DNA of 33,943 nucleotides from Myxococcales bacterium (GTDB lineage Bacteria; Myxococcota_A; Polyangia; Polyangiales; Polyangiaceae). Of the stretch, positions 18,751-27,349 are shown in pieces. Location: assembly GCA_013298325.1 (NCBI GenBank), contig JAAFHJ010000003.1:1-33943 (forward strand), read 5' to 3'. The notes beneath the pieces were generated by a model. The model made no database searches and was not told where the DNA came from. It saw nothing but the letters and a program-made list of their open reading frames with translations. Position 1 is the first letter of the stretch, and each line of letters starts with the position of its first letter. The translations under genes and the position numbers were made by a program.

Positions 18751-19989
18751 TCAGTGGCGGAACAGGAGGGCCGCAGCGCCGATGCCGATGGCGAGACCGG
18801 CAAAGAAGAGCACGTAGGAAGGGATGGTCGAACGCGGGGCCGGCGCCGCCACAGGCTCCGGTGCAAGCGCCGGTGGGGCGGCGGCGAGCGCTGGCGCCGG
18901 GACCGAGCGTTGGCGAATGCCACTCTGGCCGCGAGGAACCGGCTCGGCGTCGGTCTCCGAAGAGCCGCGGAGATCGGGCAGTTTCGCGGACGCCGCCACC
19001 GAGGTCGCCGCGGGCGGGGCCGACGCAGGGAGGAGGCTGATGGAACTTGGGAGGGAAATGTCGGTCGCGAGGGCGAGGAGCGCATCGCCGAACTCGGCTG
19101 CAGACGAGAAGCGATCCTCGGGCCGCTTCGCGAGCGCGCGCTCAACGAGTTGAACGAGCGCCTTCGGGAACTTGAGTCCGTCGACGCGCTCGTCGAGGGG
19201 GATCGGCGGGGCCGAAGCGTGCATCTTCAAGAAATCGTTGGGAGAACGAGCGTCGAAGGGCAGCTTCCCCGTTAAGGTTTCGTAGAGAATCACAGCAAGC
19301 GCATAGACGTCGCTCGCCGGGCTGAGCGGGAGCGCCTGCGCCTGCTCCGGGCTCATGAACTCGGGCGTTCCGAAGACCATCCCCTCCTTCGTGAGCTGGA
19401 TCGATTCGGGGCCGACCTCCCTCGGTGAGACCTTCGCGAGACCGAAATCGAGAACCTTCACGAAGTCGTTCGTCGGCCCCTTCGCACAAACGAATAAGTT
19501 CTCCGGCTTCAAATCCCGATGAATGATCCCGGATAGGTGTGCCTCATCGAGCGCGAAGGCGGCCTGCGCAACGATCCGGAGGGCGCGGGCCGGAGCCAAG
19601 GGACCGCTGCTTCGGACGACGCCGTGAAGGTTCTTCCCCTCCAAGAGCTCCATCACGATGCAGAGTACACCCTCTTCAATTTCGCCAAAGTGTAGGACTC
19701 GGACGGTATTCGGGTGGGACAGGTGACTCATCGCTCGCGCCTCGCGGCGGAAGCGTGCGGCGAGGTCTTGACGGCCGGTAAGGCGCGCGTGGAGCACCTT
19801 CACAGCGACGAAGCGGTTCATCTCCGGCTGGAAGGCCTTGTAGACCGCGCCCATTCCGCCCGCGCCGATGCGCTCCTGAATCTCGTATTGAGCGTCGAAA
19901 ATCGTCTTGCCGATAAATGGATCGGCACGGCCCGCCGACGCGCCAGTTGCGCCTGCACTCGTCGTCGGGGAAGGGTCGGCGGTCGCCAT
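18751..19989 (-). CDS. Ser/Thr protein kinase, C-terminal TM anchored
   Basis: 'RIGAGGMGAVYKAF', 'VAVKVL', 'IIHRDLKPENLF', 'VKVLDFGLAKV', 'GTPEFMSPEQA', 'DVYALAVILYETLTGKLPF'; C-terminal 'YVLFFAGLAIGIGAAALLF'. Confidence 0.95.
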   Translation of the reverse strand: MATADPSPTTSAGATGASAGRADPFIGKTIFDAQYEIQERIGAGGMGAVYKAFQPEMNRFVAVKVLHARLTGRQDLAARFRREARAMSHLSHPNTVRVLHFGEIEEGVLCIVMELLEGKNLHGVVRSSGPLAPARALRIVAQAAFALDEAHLSGIIHRDLKPENLFVCAKGPTNDFVKVLDFGLAKVSPREVGPESIQLTKEGMVFGTPEFMSPEQAQALPLSPASDVYALAVILYETLTGKLPFDARSPNDFLKMHASAPPIPLDERVDGLKFPKALVQLVERALAKRPEDRFSSAAEFGDALLALATDISLPSSISLLPASAPPAATSVAASAKLPDLRGSSETDAEPVPRGQSGIRQRSVPAPALAAAPPALAPEPVAAPAPRSTIPSYVLFFAGLAIGIGAAALLFRH

Positions 19990-20058
19990 GCGGTTTGCCT
20001 ACTACAGCCACAGCGCGGTGCACTGTCAAACCCAGAATCTCACGCTATCGTCGGTGCC

Positions 20059-20772
20059 ATGCCTGCCCCCGTGCTTCTCGCTCCACTCCTCGCATCCTTC
20101 CGGCACGGCTTCAGCCTTCGGAGCGCGCAGGTGCCGACCGACCACACGTTCGAAGCGCCAGAACGCGCGGCGGCTCTCGTCGCCTTCCGGGCGGCAACCG
20201 GCCTTGGCGCAGTCCGGCAGACGAAGCAGGTCCATGGCGCCACCATTGTCGAAGGCTCGGCGAGCACCGAGCAGACGGAAGCGGACGGACTTCTTTCATT
20301 TCCTGGTGGCTCCGCCGTCGGTGTACGCACCGCCGACTGCGTGCCGATCCTCCTGGCCGATCGGGTTTCCGGGGCGGTCGCTGCCGTTCACGCCGGTTGG
20401 CGAGGCGTTGTCGCCGGGATCGCGCCCGCGGCGGTCGCTGGACTCGGTAGCCGCCCGGGCAGCATCCTGGCGGCGATCGGCCCCGCGATCGGGCCCTGCT
20501 GCTTCGAGGTTGGCCTTGAGGTCGTCGACGCACTCGTCGACGGCGGGGCGATGCCGGAAGATCGTCGCTTCGCGAATGGACGATCGGGTGCCGGGAAACC
20601 GCTCGTCGATCTCCGGGCATGCGTCGCCTTTCAATTGGAGAAAAATGGGATTTCAAAGGCAGCAATTGCGCTCGTAGGCGGCTGTACCTACTGCGATGCC
20701 CAGTACCATTCCTTCCGGAGGGACGGCGCCGCCTCTGGAAGGATGCTAGCTGCGATCGCTCCAAATTCTTGA
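20059..20772 (+). CDS. pgeF: Peptidoglycan editing factor / YfiH-family (laccase-domain) protein
   Basis: 'VRQTKQVHGATIV', 'EADGLLSFPGGSAVGVRTADCVPILLADRVSGAVAAVHAGWRGVVAGI', 'IGPAIGPCCFEVGLEVVD', 'CTYCDAQYHSFRRDGAASGRMLAAIA'. ORF opens at 19714; ATG 20059 preferred. Confidence 0.92.
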   Translation: MPAPVLLAPLLASFRHGFSLRSAQVPTDHTFEAPERAAALVAFRAATGLGAVRQTKQVHGATIVEGSASTEQTEADGLLSFPGGSAVGVRTADCVPILLADRVSGAVAAVHAGWRGVVAGIAPAAVAGLGSRPGSILAAIGPAIGPCCFEVGLEVVDALVDGGAMPEDRRFANGRSGAGKPLVDLRACVAFQLEKNGISKAAIALVGGCTYCDAQYHSFRRDGAASGRMLAAIAPNS

Positions 20773-20779
20773 AATACTA

Positions 20780-22435
20780 CTATTTAACGCGAAAGAAGAC
20801 CGCAAGTAGCGCCACAACAACGGCAATCCCAGCGATCACCCACGGAAGAATGGGGCCACGTGGTGGGGGCGGCGGGGCGAGAGAGATTTGTAGGGCGGAA
20901 ATACGCGGGAGCGAGCGACTTGCGCGTGAAGGTTCCGAGGACCGTAGGGGCCCCGGCGGCTCGCTCCGCGCGCCATTCCGGCGTGCCGCCTCCAGCTCAG
21001 CGTCATGGCTGGAAACCGGCATTGAACCGCTCGCAGGTCGCGCGGATGGGGCGGGGAGTTCGAGGGCCGCCACCGGAACGTCGATCGGAGGCGAGGAAGG
21101 CCGCGCCGCCAGCGATGACGGAACCTGCGAAAGAAGCGATGGAATTGGCCGAACCGTCCCCGGTGGCAAGAGCGATGGAACCGGGCGACGGGCGACGGGC
21201 TCTAGCGGCGGAAGCACGCCCCTCGGTTCGCCCGCGTCGGCCGCGACGACTTCGGGCGAGGGCGGCGGGAAACTAAAATTCGGAAGATTTTCTGGAAGAT
21301 TCAAAGAGAGTAAAAGCTCAGCACTTTGACTCTTTGTATCAATTTTTCCAGCGACACTCGCCGAGACAGGATCGGAGATCACGCGCGCAGACTCGGGCGG
21401 CTCCGAGAGCGGTGCGGCCGGTGTTGAACGCGTTCGTGAAGAACTCCGCGCCGTCTCCTGCTTCGCGGACGGACGCGTATCTTGGTGGCCCCCGGCCCGA
21501 GCAAGTGCCAATAAAAATTCGGAAACATCTGAGAACCGGTCTTCGGGGCGGGGCGCCAGTGCTCGCGCGAGAGCTTCGAGAACTCCAGTCGCTCCGTCAC
21601 CAGCGTCGGCGCGGCGGGCAAGAAGGAGAGTGTCGTACGGCTCCCCTTTTGCGCATTGAAGAGCGCCTCTAAGGGTCGTCGGTCGACGAAGAGGTCCCCC
21701 AAATAAGATGGCAGAAAGTACCGCAGCAAATGCAAACTGATCGGAGCGCGCGTCGGGTAGCTCTCCAGCAGCCGTCTCCGGCGCGGCATACGCCAAGTGA
21801 GAAATCGGCCGTTGCTCGGGCGGGATCCGGGCGACGAGCTCGGCGCCGACGAACCCGAGGACAGTCGCCGGTTCACAAAATAGGTTCTCGGGGCGGAGAT
21901 CGCCGTGAATCACGCCCAGCCGGTGGGCGTGAACGAGAGCGTCGCCCAGGGGATCGGCCACTGCCATCATCCGCGCGCGCCGCGACGTGGCTGACGCGAT
22001 GTGCCCGCCTGCTGTGAGGCTGTTCGACGGCCGATTTCTCGCCAATTCCAAGGAAAGAGGCAGGCCGGCTGGCAACAACCGGGCGACCCAGGGGACGCCG
22101 TCGTCGGTCGCGCCGTCGTCGAGGATCGGAGGGAGCGCGTGATGGTGGACCCGGGAAGTGGCGAGGCTCTCCCGTCGAAACGCAGCAGTAAGCGACGCGT
22201 CGGCGGAGAATACCGCGCGGACGACCTCAATCAGCGCACGTGCCTTCTTGCGACCGACCGCCACGTAGGTGTCGGCGATGAGCGTCGATGAAGCGCGTTC
22301 TTCCAGGGTCCACCGCCCGCAGGATGTCCCGCTGCGATCGCCGCCTCTTTCGCCGGTCGACGCCATCGGCGGCGGGGAGTACCACGACGAGGCACTCGTT
22401 GTCGTGGCCAGCGTAGTGGGGGCGGAAACTCTCAT
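20780..22435 (-). CDS. Predicted catalytically impaired Ser/Thr protein kinase (pseudokinase), C-terminal TM anchored
   Basis: Kinase-fold landmarks 'GVIHGDLRPENLF', 'HLAYAAPETAAGELPDARSDQFAFAAVLSAILFG', 'RPEDRFSDVSEFL'; VAVK replaced by 'ALIEVV', DFG replaced in 'TVLGFVGAELV'; TM 'LPWVIAGIAVVVALLAVFF'. ORF opens at 22498; ATG 22435 is an alternative start. Confidence 0.82.
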   Translation of the reverse strand: MRVSAPTTLATTTSASSWYSPPPMASTGERGGDRSGTSCGRWTLEERASSTLIADTYVAVGRKKARALIEVVRAVFSADASLTAAFRRESLATSRVHHHALPPILDDGATDDGVPWVARLLPAGLPLSLELARNRPSNSLTAGGHIASATSRRARMMAVADPLGDALVHAHRLGVIHGDLRPENLFCEPATVLGFVGAELVARIPPEQRPISHLAYAAPETAAGELPDARSDQFAFAAVLSAILFGGPLRRPTTLRGALQCAKGEPYDTLLLARRADAGDGATGVLEALARALAPRPEDRFSDVSEFLLALARAGGHQDTRPSAKQETARSSSRTRSTPAAPLSEPPESARVISDPVSASVAGKIDTKSQSAELLLSLNLPENLPNFSFPPPSPEVVAADAGEPRGVLPPLEPVARRPVPSLLPPGTVRPIPSLLSQVPSSLAARPSSPPIDVPVAALELPAPSARPASGSMPVSSHDAELEAARRNGARSEPPGPLRSSEPSRASRSLPRISALQISLAPPPPPRGPILPWVIAGIAVVVALLAVFFRVK

Positions 22436-22501
22436 TATCTTTAGATTAGTTTGTGACCGTTCGCGACGCCCATCGCTACGGGGCATGCTACGTTTCATCC
22501 T

Positions 22502-24154
22502 ATGGCGACGGTTTTCTCAGCACACGGCACGCGCCCCTTCGGCCTCGCAGTCGGTCTTGCCGTTTCGCTTCTCGCAGCGCTCTCCGCCTGCAGCAGCGAA
22601 GATGCCGCCCCCGCAGGCTCCCAAGCGAACGGGACCGCGTGCGTCGATGCATCGACGTGTGGAGGCGGCGTCTGCCTGGAGGGGGTCTGCCGGCCGGGGT
22701 CGGCGACTGACAAAGTCCGGAACAACGGCGAGACCGATGTCGACTGCGGGGGGACCTCGGCGCCGCCGTGTGCGACAGGCCTCGGCTGCGCGGTCGACAA
22801 CGACTGCGTCGATCGGGTCTGTACCGGCGGAAAATGTGCACTCCCGAGCGGGACCGACGGACGAAAAAACGGCCAAGAAACCGACCTCGATTGCGGCGGT
22901 CCGATCGCCGCAAAATGCCCGACTGGGCTCGCCTGCAACGCCAACAATGACTGTGTGAGTCGACGATGCAACAGCGGGCGTTGCGCGGAGGGCCTCCCGG
23001 ACAATGGCGTCGCCGATGGCGATGAAACAGACATTGATTGCGGCGGAACGAAGGCCCCCAAATGCTATTCCGGACGCATTTGTTCAGCGGCCACCGACTG
23101 CGAAAGCGGTGTTTGTACTACCGCACTCTGTGCTGCACCCACGGCGGCCGATGGCGTGAAGAACGGGACCGAAAGCGACGTCGACTGCGGCGGAACCTCC
23201 GGTGTGAAGTGCGCGGTGGGTAAGCGTTGCAACGCCCACATCGACTGCGCGAGCGAGGGCTGCGACTACAAAGGAACCTGTATTGCTGCGCGTAGTTGCG
23301 CGGCCCACTACGGCGGCGACACGTGCGGCGTCGGCGAGCCGTGGCTCCTCGATGGCGCCGGGAATCAAGTTCCCGATCCGGCGATGAAACACGAGAGTTG
23401 TTGCACGTCGCTGCCGGTGCCCGGAGTCGCGGGGACCCTCGACAAGTACCTGGTTACTTCCGGCCGTATCCAGCAGTTCATGGCTCGCGTTGATGGAAAT
23501 GTGCGCGGGTATGTGCAGGCGAATCCGCCCGCGGGATGGAACCCCGCCTGGAACAGCTATGTCCCGGCAGGCTGGAACGACGTCGCTCAGTTGCTGGGTG
23601 CCGGAACGACGGGGGCCGGAGAAGCGGCCGGCTGCTACCTCCGCGGCAACGGTGGGCGAACGTTCTGGCTTCCGACGAAAGCAAATACCGTCGACAATGG
23701 CGATATCGACCACGGATTTTCCAAGGACGTGCTCGATACAAAGGCACAAAATTGCTTTACGGGCCCCATTCTCGCAGCCTTCTGCGCGTGGGATGGGGGG
23801 CGACTACCGACGATGGGCGAGCTTCGCGCCGCCCTCGGTGGGCGGACCTACCCCTGGGGAAACACGGCGTGGAACCCCGATCTTGCGATCTTCAACAAGC
23901 TCTACGCGTGGCCGACCTACCCCCAGAACGCCGACCTCGACCGAACGGCGCTGATCGCCGCACCGGGGCGCCGCCCGCTCGGGTATGGGCCGTTTGGGCA
24001 CGCCGATTTGGCCGGACTCCTCTTTGAATATTCGGCAGGACTCACCGTTGCTTTGTGGCAAGGATCCTTTGAAGGCCACGCGATTTCGATGAGCGACTAC
24101 GCGGTAACCCCCGCTCGAAAATACTGGGCTATTGGCGGTCGCTGCGCCCGCTAA
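22502..24154 (+). CDS. Lipoprotein with Cys-rich 'NGxETDVDCGG' repeats and C-terminal SUMF1/FGE-like domain
   Basis: Lipobox 'LSACSS'; repeated 'NGxETDVDCGG...KCxxGxxCxxxxDCxSxxCxxGxC'; SUMF1-like 'LDKYLVTSGRIQQFM', 'AAFCAWDGGRLPTMGELRAALGGRTYPWGN', 'IGGRCAR' at the C-terminus. Confidence 0.85.
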   Translation: MATVFSAHGTRPFGLAVGLAVSLLAALSACSSEDAAPAGSQANGTACVDASTCGGGVCLEGVCRPGSATDKVRNNGETDVDCGGTSAPPCATGLGCAVDNDCVDRVCTGGKCALPSGTDGRKNGQETDLDCGGPIAAKCPTGLACNANNDCVSRRCNSGRCAEGLPDNGVADGDETDIDCGGTKAPKCYSGRICSAATDCESGVCTTALCAAPTAADGVKNGTESDVDCGGTSGVKCAVGKRCNAHIDCASEGCDYKGTCIAARSCAAHYGGDTCGVGEPWLLDGAGNQVPDPAMKHESCCTSLPVPGVAGTLDKYLVTSGRIQQFMARVDGNVRGYVQANPPAGWNPAWNSYVPAGWNDVAQLLGAGTTGAGEAAGCYLRGNGGRTFWLPTKANTVDNGDIDHGFSKDVLDTKAQNCFTGPILAAFCAWDGGRLPTMGELRAALGGRTYPWGNTAWNPDLAIFNKLYAWPTYPQNADLDRTALIAAPGRRPLGYGPFGHADLAGLLFEYSAGLTVALWQGSFEGHAISMSDYAVTPARKYWAIGGRCAR

Positions 24155-24164
24155 GCACCTGAAT

Positions 24165-24614
24165 TCAAAGGTTATCTACCGTCTTTTCGCGGGGGAGAAC
24201 GATGTTGTAGACCCCCTTCCCCGTCGCGACGTATTCGGTCGGTGCGTCGGCGTGGAAGACGAACATATCGGCTACGCCGACGCGACTTCCTACGCGAACC
24301 ACACGCGCTTCTGCGTACAGATCAATCAGGCGTCCGGGGCGCAGGTAGTCGATGCGCATGTCGATGGTCGAGACGCGGCTGCGCGGGTCATCGGCGTAGG
24401 TCCAGACCGCGAGGCCGCCGGCGACGTCGGCGAGGGTGGCGGCGAGTCCCCCGTGGAGGGCGGGCCTCGTCGGATCACCAATGAAATCTTCGCGAAACGG
24501 GACGCGGATGCGGCAGTAACCGCGCTCTGCCACTTCAAACTGCATCCCGAGGAAGCGATTGAAGGGAACGGCGTTCTGCATGACTTCGCGAAGGAGTTCC
24601 GGATCGATTCCCAT
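24165..24614 (-). CDS. PaaI-family hotdog-fold thioesterase
   Basis: 'MPFNRFLGMQFEVAERGYCRIRVPF'-like entry, 'LHGGLAATLADVAGGLAVWTYADDPRSRVSTIDMRIDYLRPGRLIDLYAEARVVRVGSRVGVADMFVF'. ORF opens at 24800; ATG 24614 preferred. Confidence 0.85.
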   Translation of the reverse strand: MGIDPELLREVMQNAVPFNRFLGMQFEVAERGYCRIRVPFREDFIGDPTRPALHGGLAATLADVAGGLAVWTYADDPRSRVSTIDMRIDYLRPGRLIDLYAEARVVRVGSRVGVADMFVFHADAPTEYVATGKGVYNIVLPREKTVDNL

Positions 24615-24682
24615 GCCGACGCCATGTAGGCGCCGCCACCCCCGAAGGGCGCGGTATTTTTGCAGGAGCCGACTGCAGATTC

Positions 24683-25588
24683 CTAGGCGGTGACGAACAC
24701 GCGCTCGACCCAGTGGCGCTGACCATCGCCAAAGGCGACGAGGATGTGGGTCGGCGAAAGCTGAAGAACCGTGGCAGGATAGCGCTGACCGTTCGACCAC
24801 GTCACGAGGACAGGGCGGCCGAGCGCGAACGGGTCGATCGGGGCGACGGGCGCCGCACGGACGCTTGGGGCGACCGGCGCCGCCGGGGCATAGCCACCTG
24901 GCGCGAACGGTTGGGCCTGCGGAGACGACGAAAACGGACGAGATTCGGCCATTTGGGGCGCAGACGCCGGTGCGACTCGCCGCGAAGAATCGAGGCTCGC
25001 GAGCTGGGGCGCGGAAAGCGGCGCCGCAACCGGCAACGGCGTCGTGGGTGAGAACGTTCCGCGAATGCCGGACGAGACCGGGGCAGCGACCGGAGCGACC
25101 TGGGAACGGGCCTCCATGACGGCGGTTCCGGAACGACCCGAAACCGCCGGGCGCCCCGAAGGTTCCGCGGCGTCCCCGGAGGCTGCACCTCTCGCCGCCT
25201 CGCCCGCGGGGGAGTCCAGCATCGCACGCAAATTCAGGTGACTCCCTGCGAGCGGCGAGATGACACGGGGCGCAGGGACGGGGCGCGCCTCGGACGACAG
25301 CCCCTCGTCGGCGACGGTCTCCCCCCAGGGCGTGGCGTTTGGGACCGAAACGAGCACGGGATCGGGGGCCGTTGTCGCTTCGCCCAAGATTTCGGCCGCA
25401 CGCCGCTTCCCCTCGGCGAAGGCGGCGGCGAGCGCACTGTCATCTGGATTGACGGTCGCCCCGAGGGGATCAACGTCCGGTGCGGGCGCCACGCTGGGAC
25501 GCGCTGGAACGTCTGCGGTCGATCGCCCACATTGAGGGCAAAATCGCGCATCCGTCCGGAGCTGATGGCCGCAGGCGAGGCAGTTCAT
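24683..25588 (-). CDS. Zinc-ribbon protein with long low-complexity linker and C-terminal Tudor/SH3-like domain
   Basis: 'MNCLACGHQLRTDARFCPQCGRS' at N-terminus; Ala/Pro-rich middle; C-terminal 'GRPVLVTWSNGQRYPATVLQLSPTHILVAFGDGQRHWVERVFVTA'. Confidence 0.72.
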   Translation of the reverse strand: MNCLACGHQLRTDARFCPQCGRSTADVPARPSVAPAPDVDPLGATVNPDDSALAAAFAEGKRRAAEILGEATTAPDPVLVSVPNATPWGETVADEGLSSEARPVPAPRVISPLAGSHLNLRAMLDSPAGEAARGAASGDAAEPSGRPAVSGRSGTAVMEARSQVAPVAAPVSSGIRGTFSPTTPLPVAAPLSAPQLASLDSSRRVAPASAPQMAESRPFSSSPQAQPFAPGGYAPAAPVAPSVRAAPVAPIDPFALGRPVLVTWSNGQRYPATVLQLSPTHILVAFGDGQRHWVERVFVTA

Positions 25589-25603
25589 GACCGAACGCGA
25601 AGC

Positions 25604-27235
25604 CTACACCACCGCGTCAAAAATCTGCAGCTCCACCGCGATGCCGCCGAGATCGACGGCACGCGCCGTCCGCAAACGGAGCCCGGCAGCTGCAGCCGCC
25701 TCGCGGGTCGCGCGCGGGGCCGGCGAGAGCCACACGAGGCGACCTCCCGGGGCAAGGACGGTCGCCGCATGCGCCAAGAAGCGGACCAAAAGCCTCGTAA
25801 TTCCTTCGGCATCTTGGACGCGGCGCCCCAGCGGCGGATTGGTCACGATGGCGGTCACGTGTTGCGGCCGTGCGGTGCATGCGTCTTCGACGACGAGCGA
25901 GATGCGGTGAACGCCGACCGTGTTCGCAAGGGCGGCATCGATGGCGCGACGCTCGCGGTCGGTGCCATGCAAGGAAACGTAGGGGCCCGCTTCGGCGCGC
26001 TCGCGAAGTTCGAGGGCGGAGCCGCAGAAGGGGTCCCAGACGACGTCTTCGGGCTGCGGCAGCGACGCGCGGACGAGGGCCGCGGCGACGGTCGGGTGCG
26101 AGGCGGCGGGGACGTCGGCGACCCGGTAGGAGAACCGGTTTTCACCGAGGGCGTGGAGGGTGATCGCGACGGCGACCCCTTCGGCGGCAGAACGCTCAAA
26201 TACCAAAGAAACCGGGGCATTGCGACCATCCGAAACGATCCCATGCTTGCCGAGCGCCTCGGCGAGCGCGAAGATTTCGGCGCGCCCGCGACCGTCGCGA
26301 CGGGCAAAGGCGATCCGCATGCGCGGCAGGGCCGTCGAAGCCTCGCCGACCGTAAACAGCGGGCGCAGCCACGGGGCGACCGTCTCCGCGACGGCGGCGG
26401 CGAGCTTTGCCGGGGCCGACTCGCGCGGGGCGACGGCGAGCGGCAACACCGCCTCGATTTCGGACGCCGTTCGTACTGCGCCGAGGGCTGCAAGCGGAAA
26501 GGCGCCAGCGAACGTGACAACACCACGCTCGACGCGGACCTGGCTAAGTGCTCCGAGACGCTCCTCAATTTCCGCTCGGAGAATTTCCTCAAAGCCGGCC
26601 CGGCAACGAAGCCGCCAGGTGCATGCCGGGGCGACGGCGAGTTCGGCGAGCGGCGCCTCTTCGTGGGCGCGCGCCTCTTCCCGGCGAGCGACAACGGCCC
26701 CCTTCCCCGCGATGCCGTTTTCGTTCGCAAATGCGCGCCCTTCCGCGCCACCGACCGTCGCCAAGGCCCACAGCACCTCGCGACGGAGCGCTTCACGGTC
26801 GGCGGTGCGCAAGCCGGCGGCAGGCCCGTCGGCCGCGAGCCAACGCTCCGCCGCAGCGAGCAACTTCGGGGCGAGCGTCTCCGTCGGCGCCCCTTTCCCC
26901 AGTTGAACAAGCACCTCGCGGAACGTGCGCGGCTCCTCTTCCGTGAGCGCCCCCTCGAGGACGTCGAGCGCCGGCTTCGAGCCGCCCCGCGCCAACCGGC
27001 CAACGAGGCGCACAAGCGCCGGACGGACGGCGGCGGGCGTCTCCGTCGAGGAAAACGCCCGAACAACCGCCGGCAGCGCCCCGTCTCCTGCCCGCTCAAG
27101 CGCTCGAAATGCTTTCTTTTCGAGCGTTTCATCGGCGAGGGCGCCGATGACCGCGGCGAAGGTCTTTTTCCCCGCGGTAAAGCCCGGGTCTTCGAGGAGG
27201 GCGACGAGTTCGGGCGTTGTGAGCATGGCGGTCAT
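25604..27235 (-). CDS. THUMP-domain RNA methyltransferase-like (UPF0020/Trm14/RlmL-like) with N-terminal HEAT-like helical region
   Basis: 'CTWRLRCRAGFEEILRAEIEERLGALSQVRVERGVVTFAG' (THUMP-like), 'VVWDPFCGSALELRERA', 'VTAIVTNPPLGRRVQ' (NPP[FYL] catalytic motif). N-terminal about 170 aa is Ala/Leu-rich helical. Confidence 0.78.
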   Translation of the reverse strand: MTAMLTTPELVALLEDPGFTAGKKTFAAVIGALADETLEKKAFRALERAGDGALPAVVRAFSSTETPAAVRPALVRLVGRLARGGSKPALDVLEGALTEEEPRTFREVLVQLGKGAPTETLAPKLLAAAERWLAADGPAAGLRTADREALRREVLWALATVGGAEGRAFANENGIAGKGAVVARREEARAHEEAPLAELAVAPACTWRLRCRAGFEEILRAEIEERLGALSQVRVERGVVTFAGAFPLAALGAVRTASEIEAVLPLAVAPRESAPAKLAAAVAETVAPWLRPLFTVGEASTALPRMRIAFARRDGRGRAEIFALAEALGKHGIVSDGRNAPVSLVFERSAAEGVAVAITLHALGENRFSYRVADVPAASHPTVAAALVRASLPQPEDVVWDPFCGSALELRERAEAGPYVSLHGTDRERRAIDAALANTVGVHRISLVVEDACTARPQHVTAIVTNPPLGRRVQDAEGITRLLVRFLAHAATVLAPGGRLVWLSPAPRATREAAAAAGLRLRTARAVDLGGIAVELQIFDAVV

Positions 27236-27349
27236 GGCGGGTCGGTGCTGCTACACGGAAAAGGATCGCACGGCGCGACGAAACTTCCGGACGGGCCATC
27301 GCGTAGGGAATCCCGCAACGGTTCTGGTTCCGAGGAGGCGGCAGTTCTT

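Noticed and set aside
22640-23290. Possible CRISPR-like periodicity in the Cys-rich repeat region
   Set aside because: Repeats are degenerate, in-frame and protein-coding (about 44-aa modules), without constant repeat/spacer structure.
25238-27349. The N-terminal about 700 aa of the 940-aa plus-strand ORF (25238-28060)
   Set aside because: It is the antisense frame of the zinc-ribbon and THUMP-methyltransferase genes. Only the part from ATG 27350 (Tat signal, preceded by AGGAGG) has recognisable protein character.
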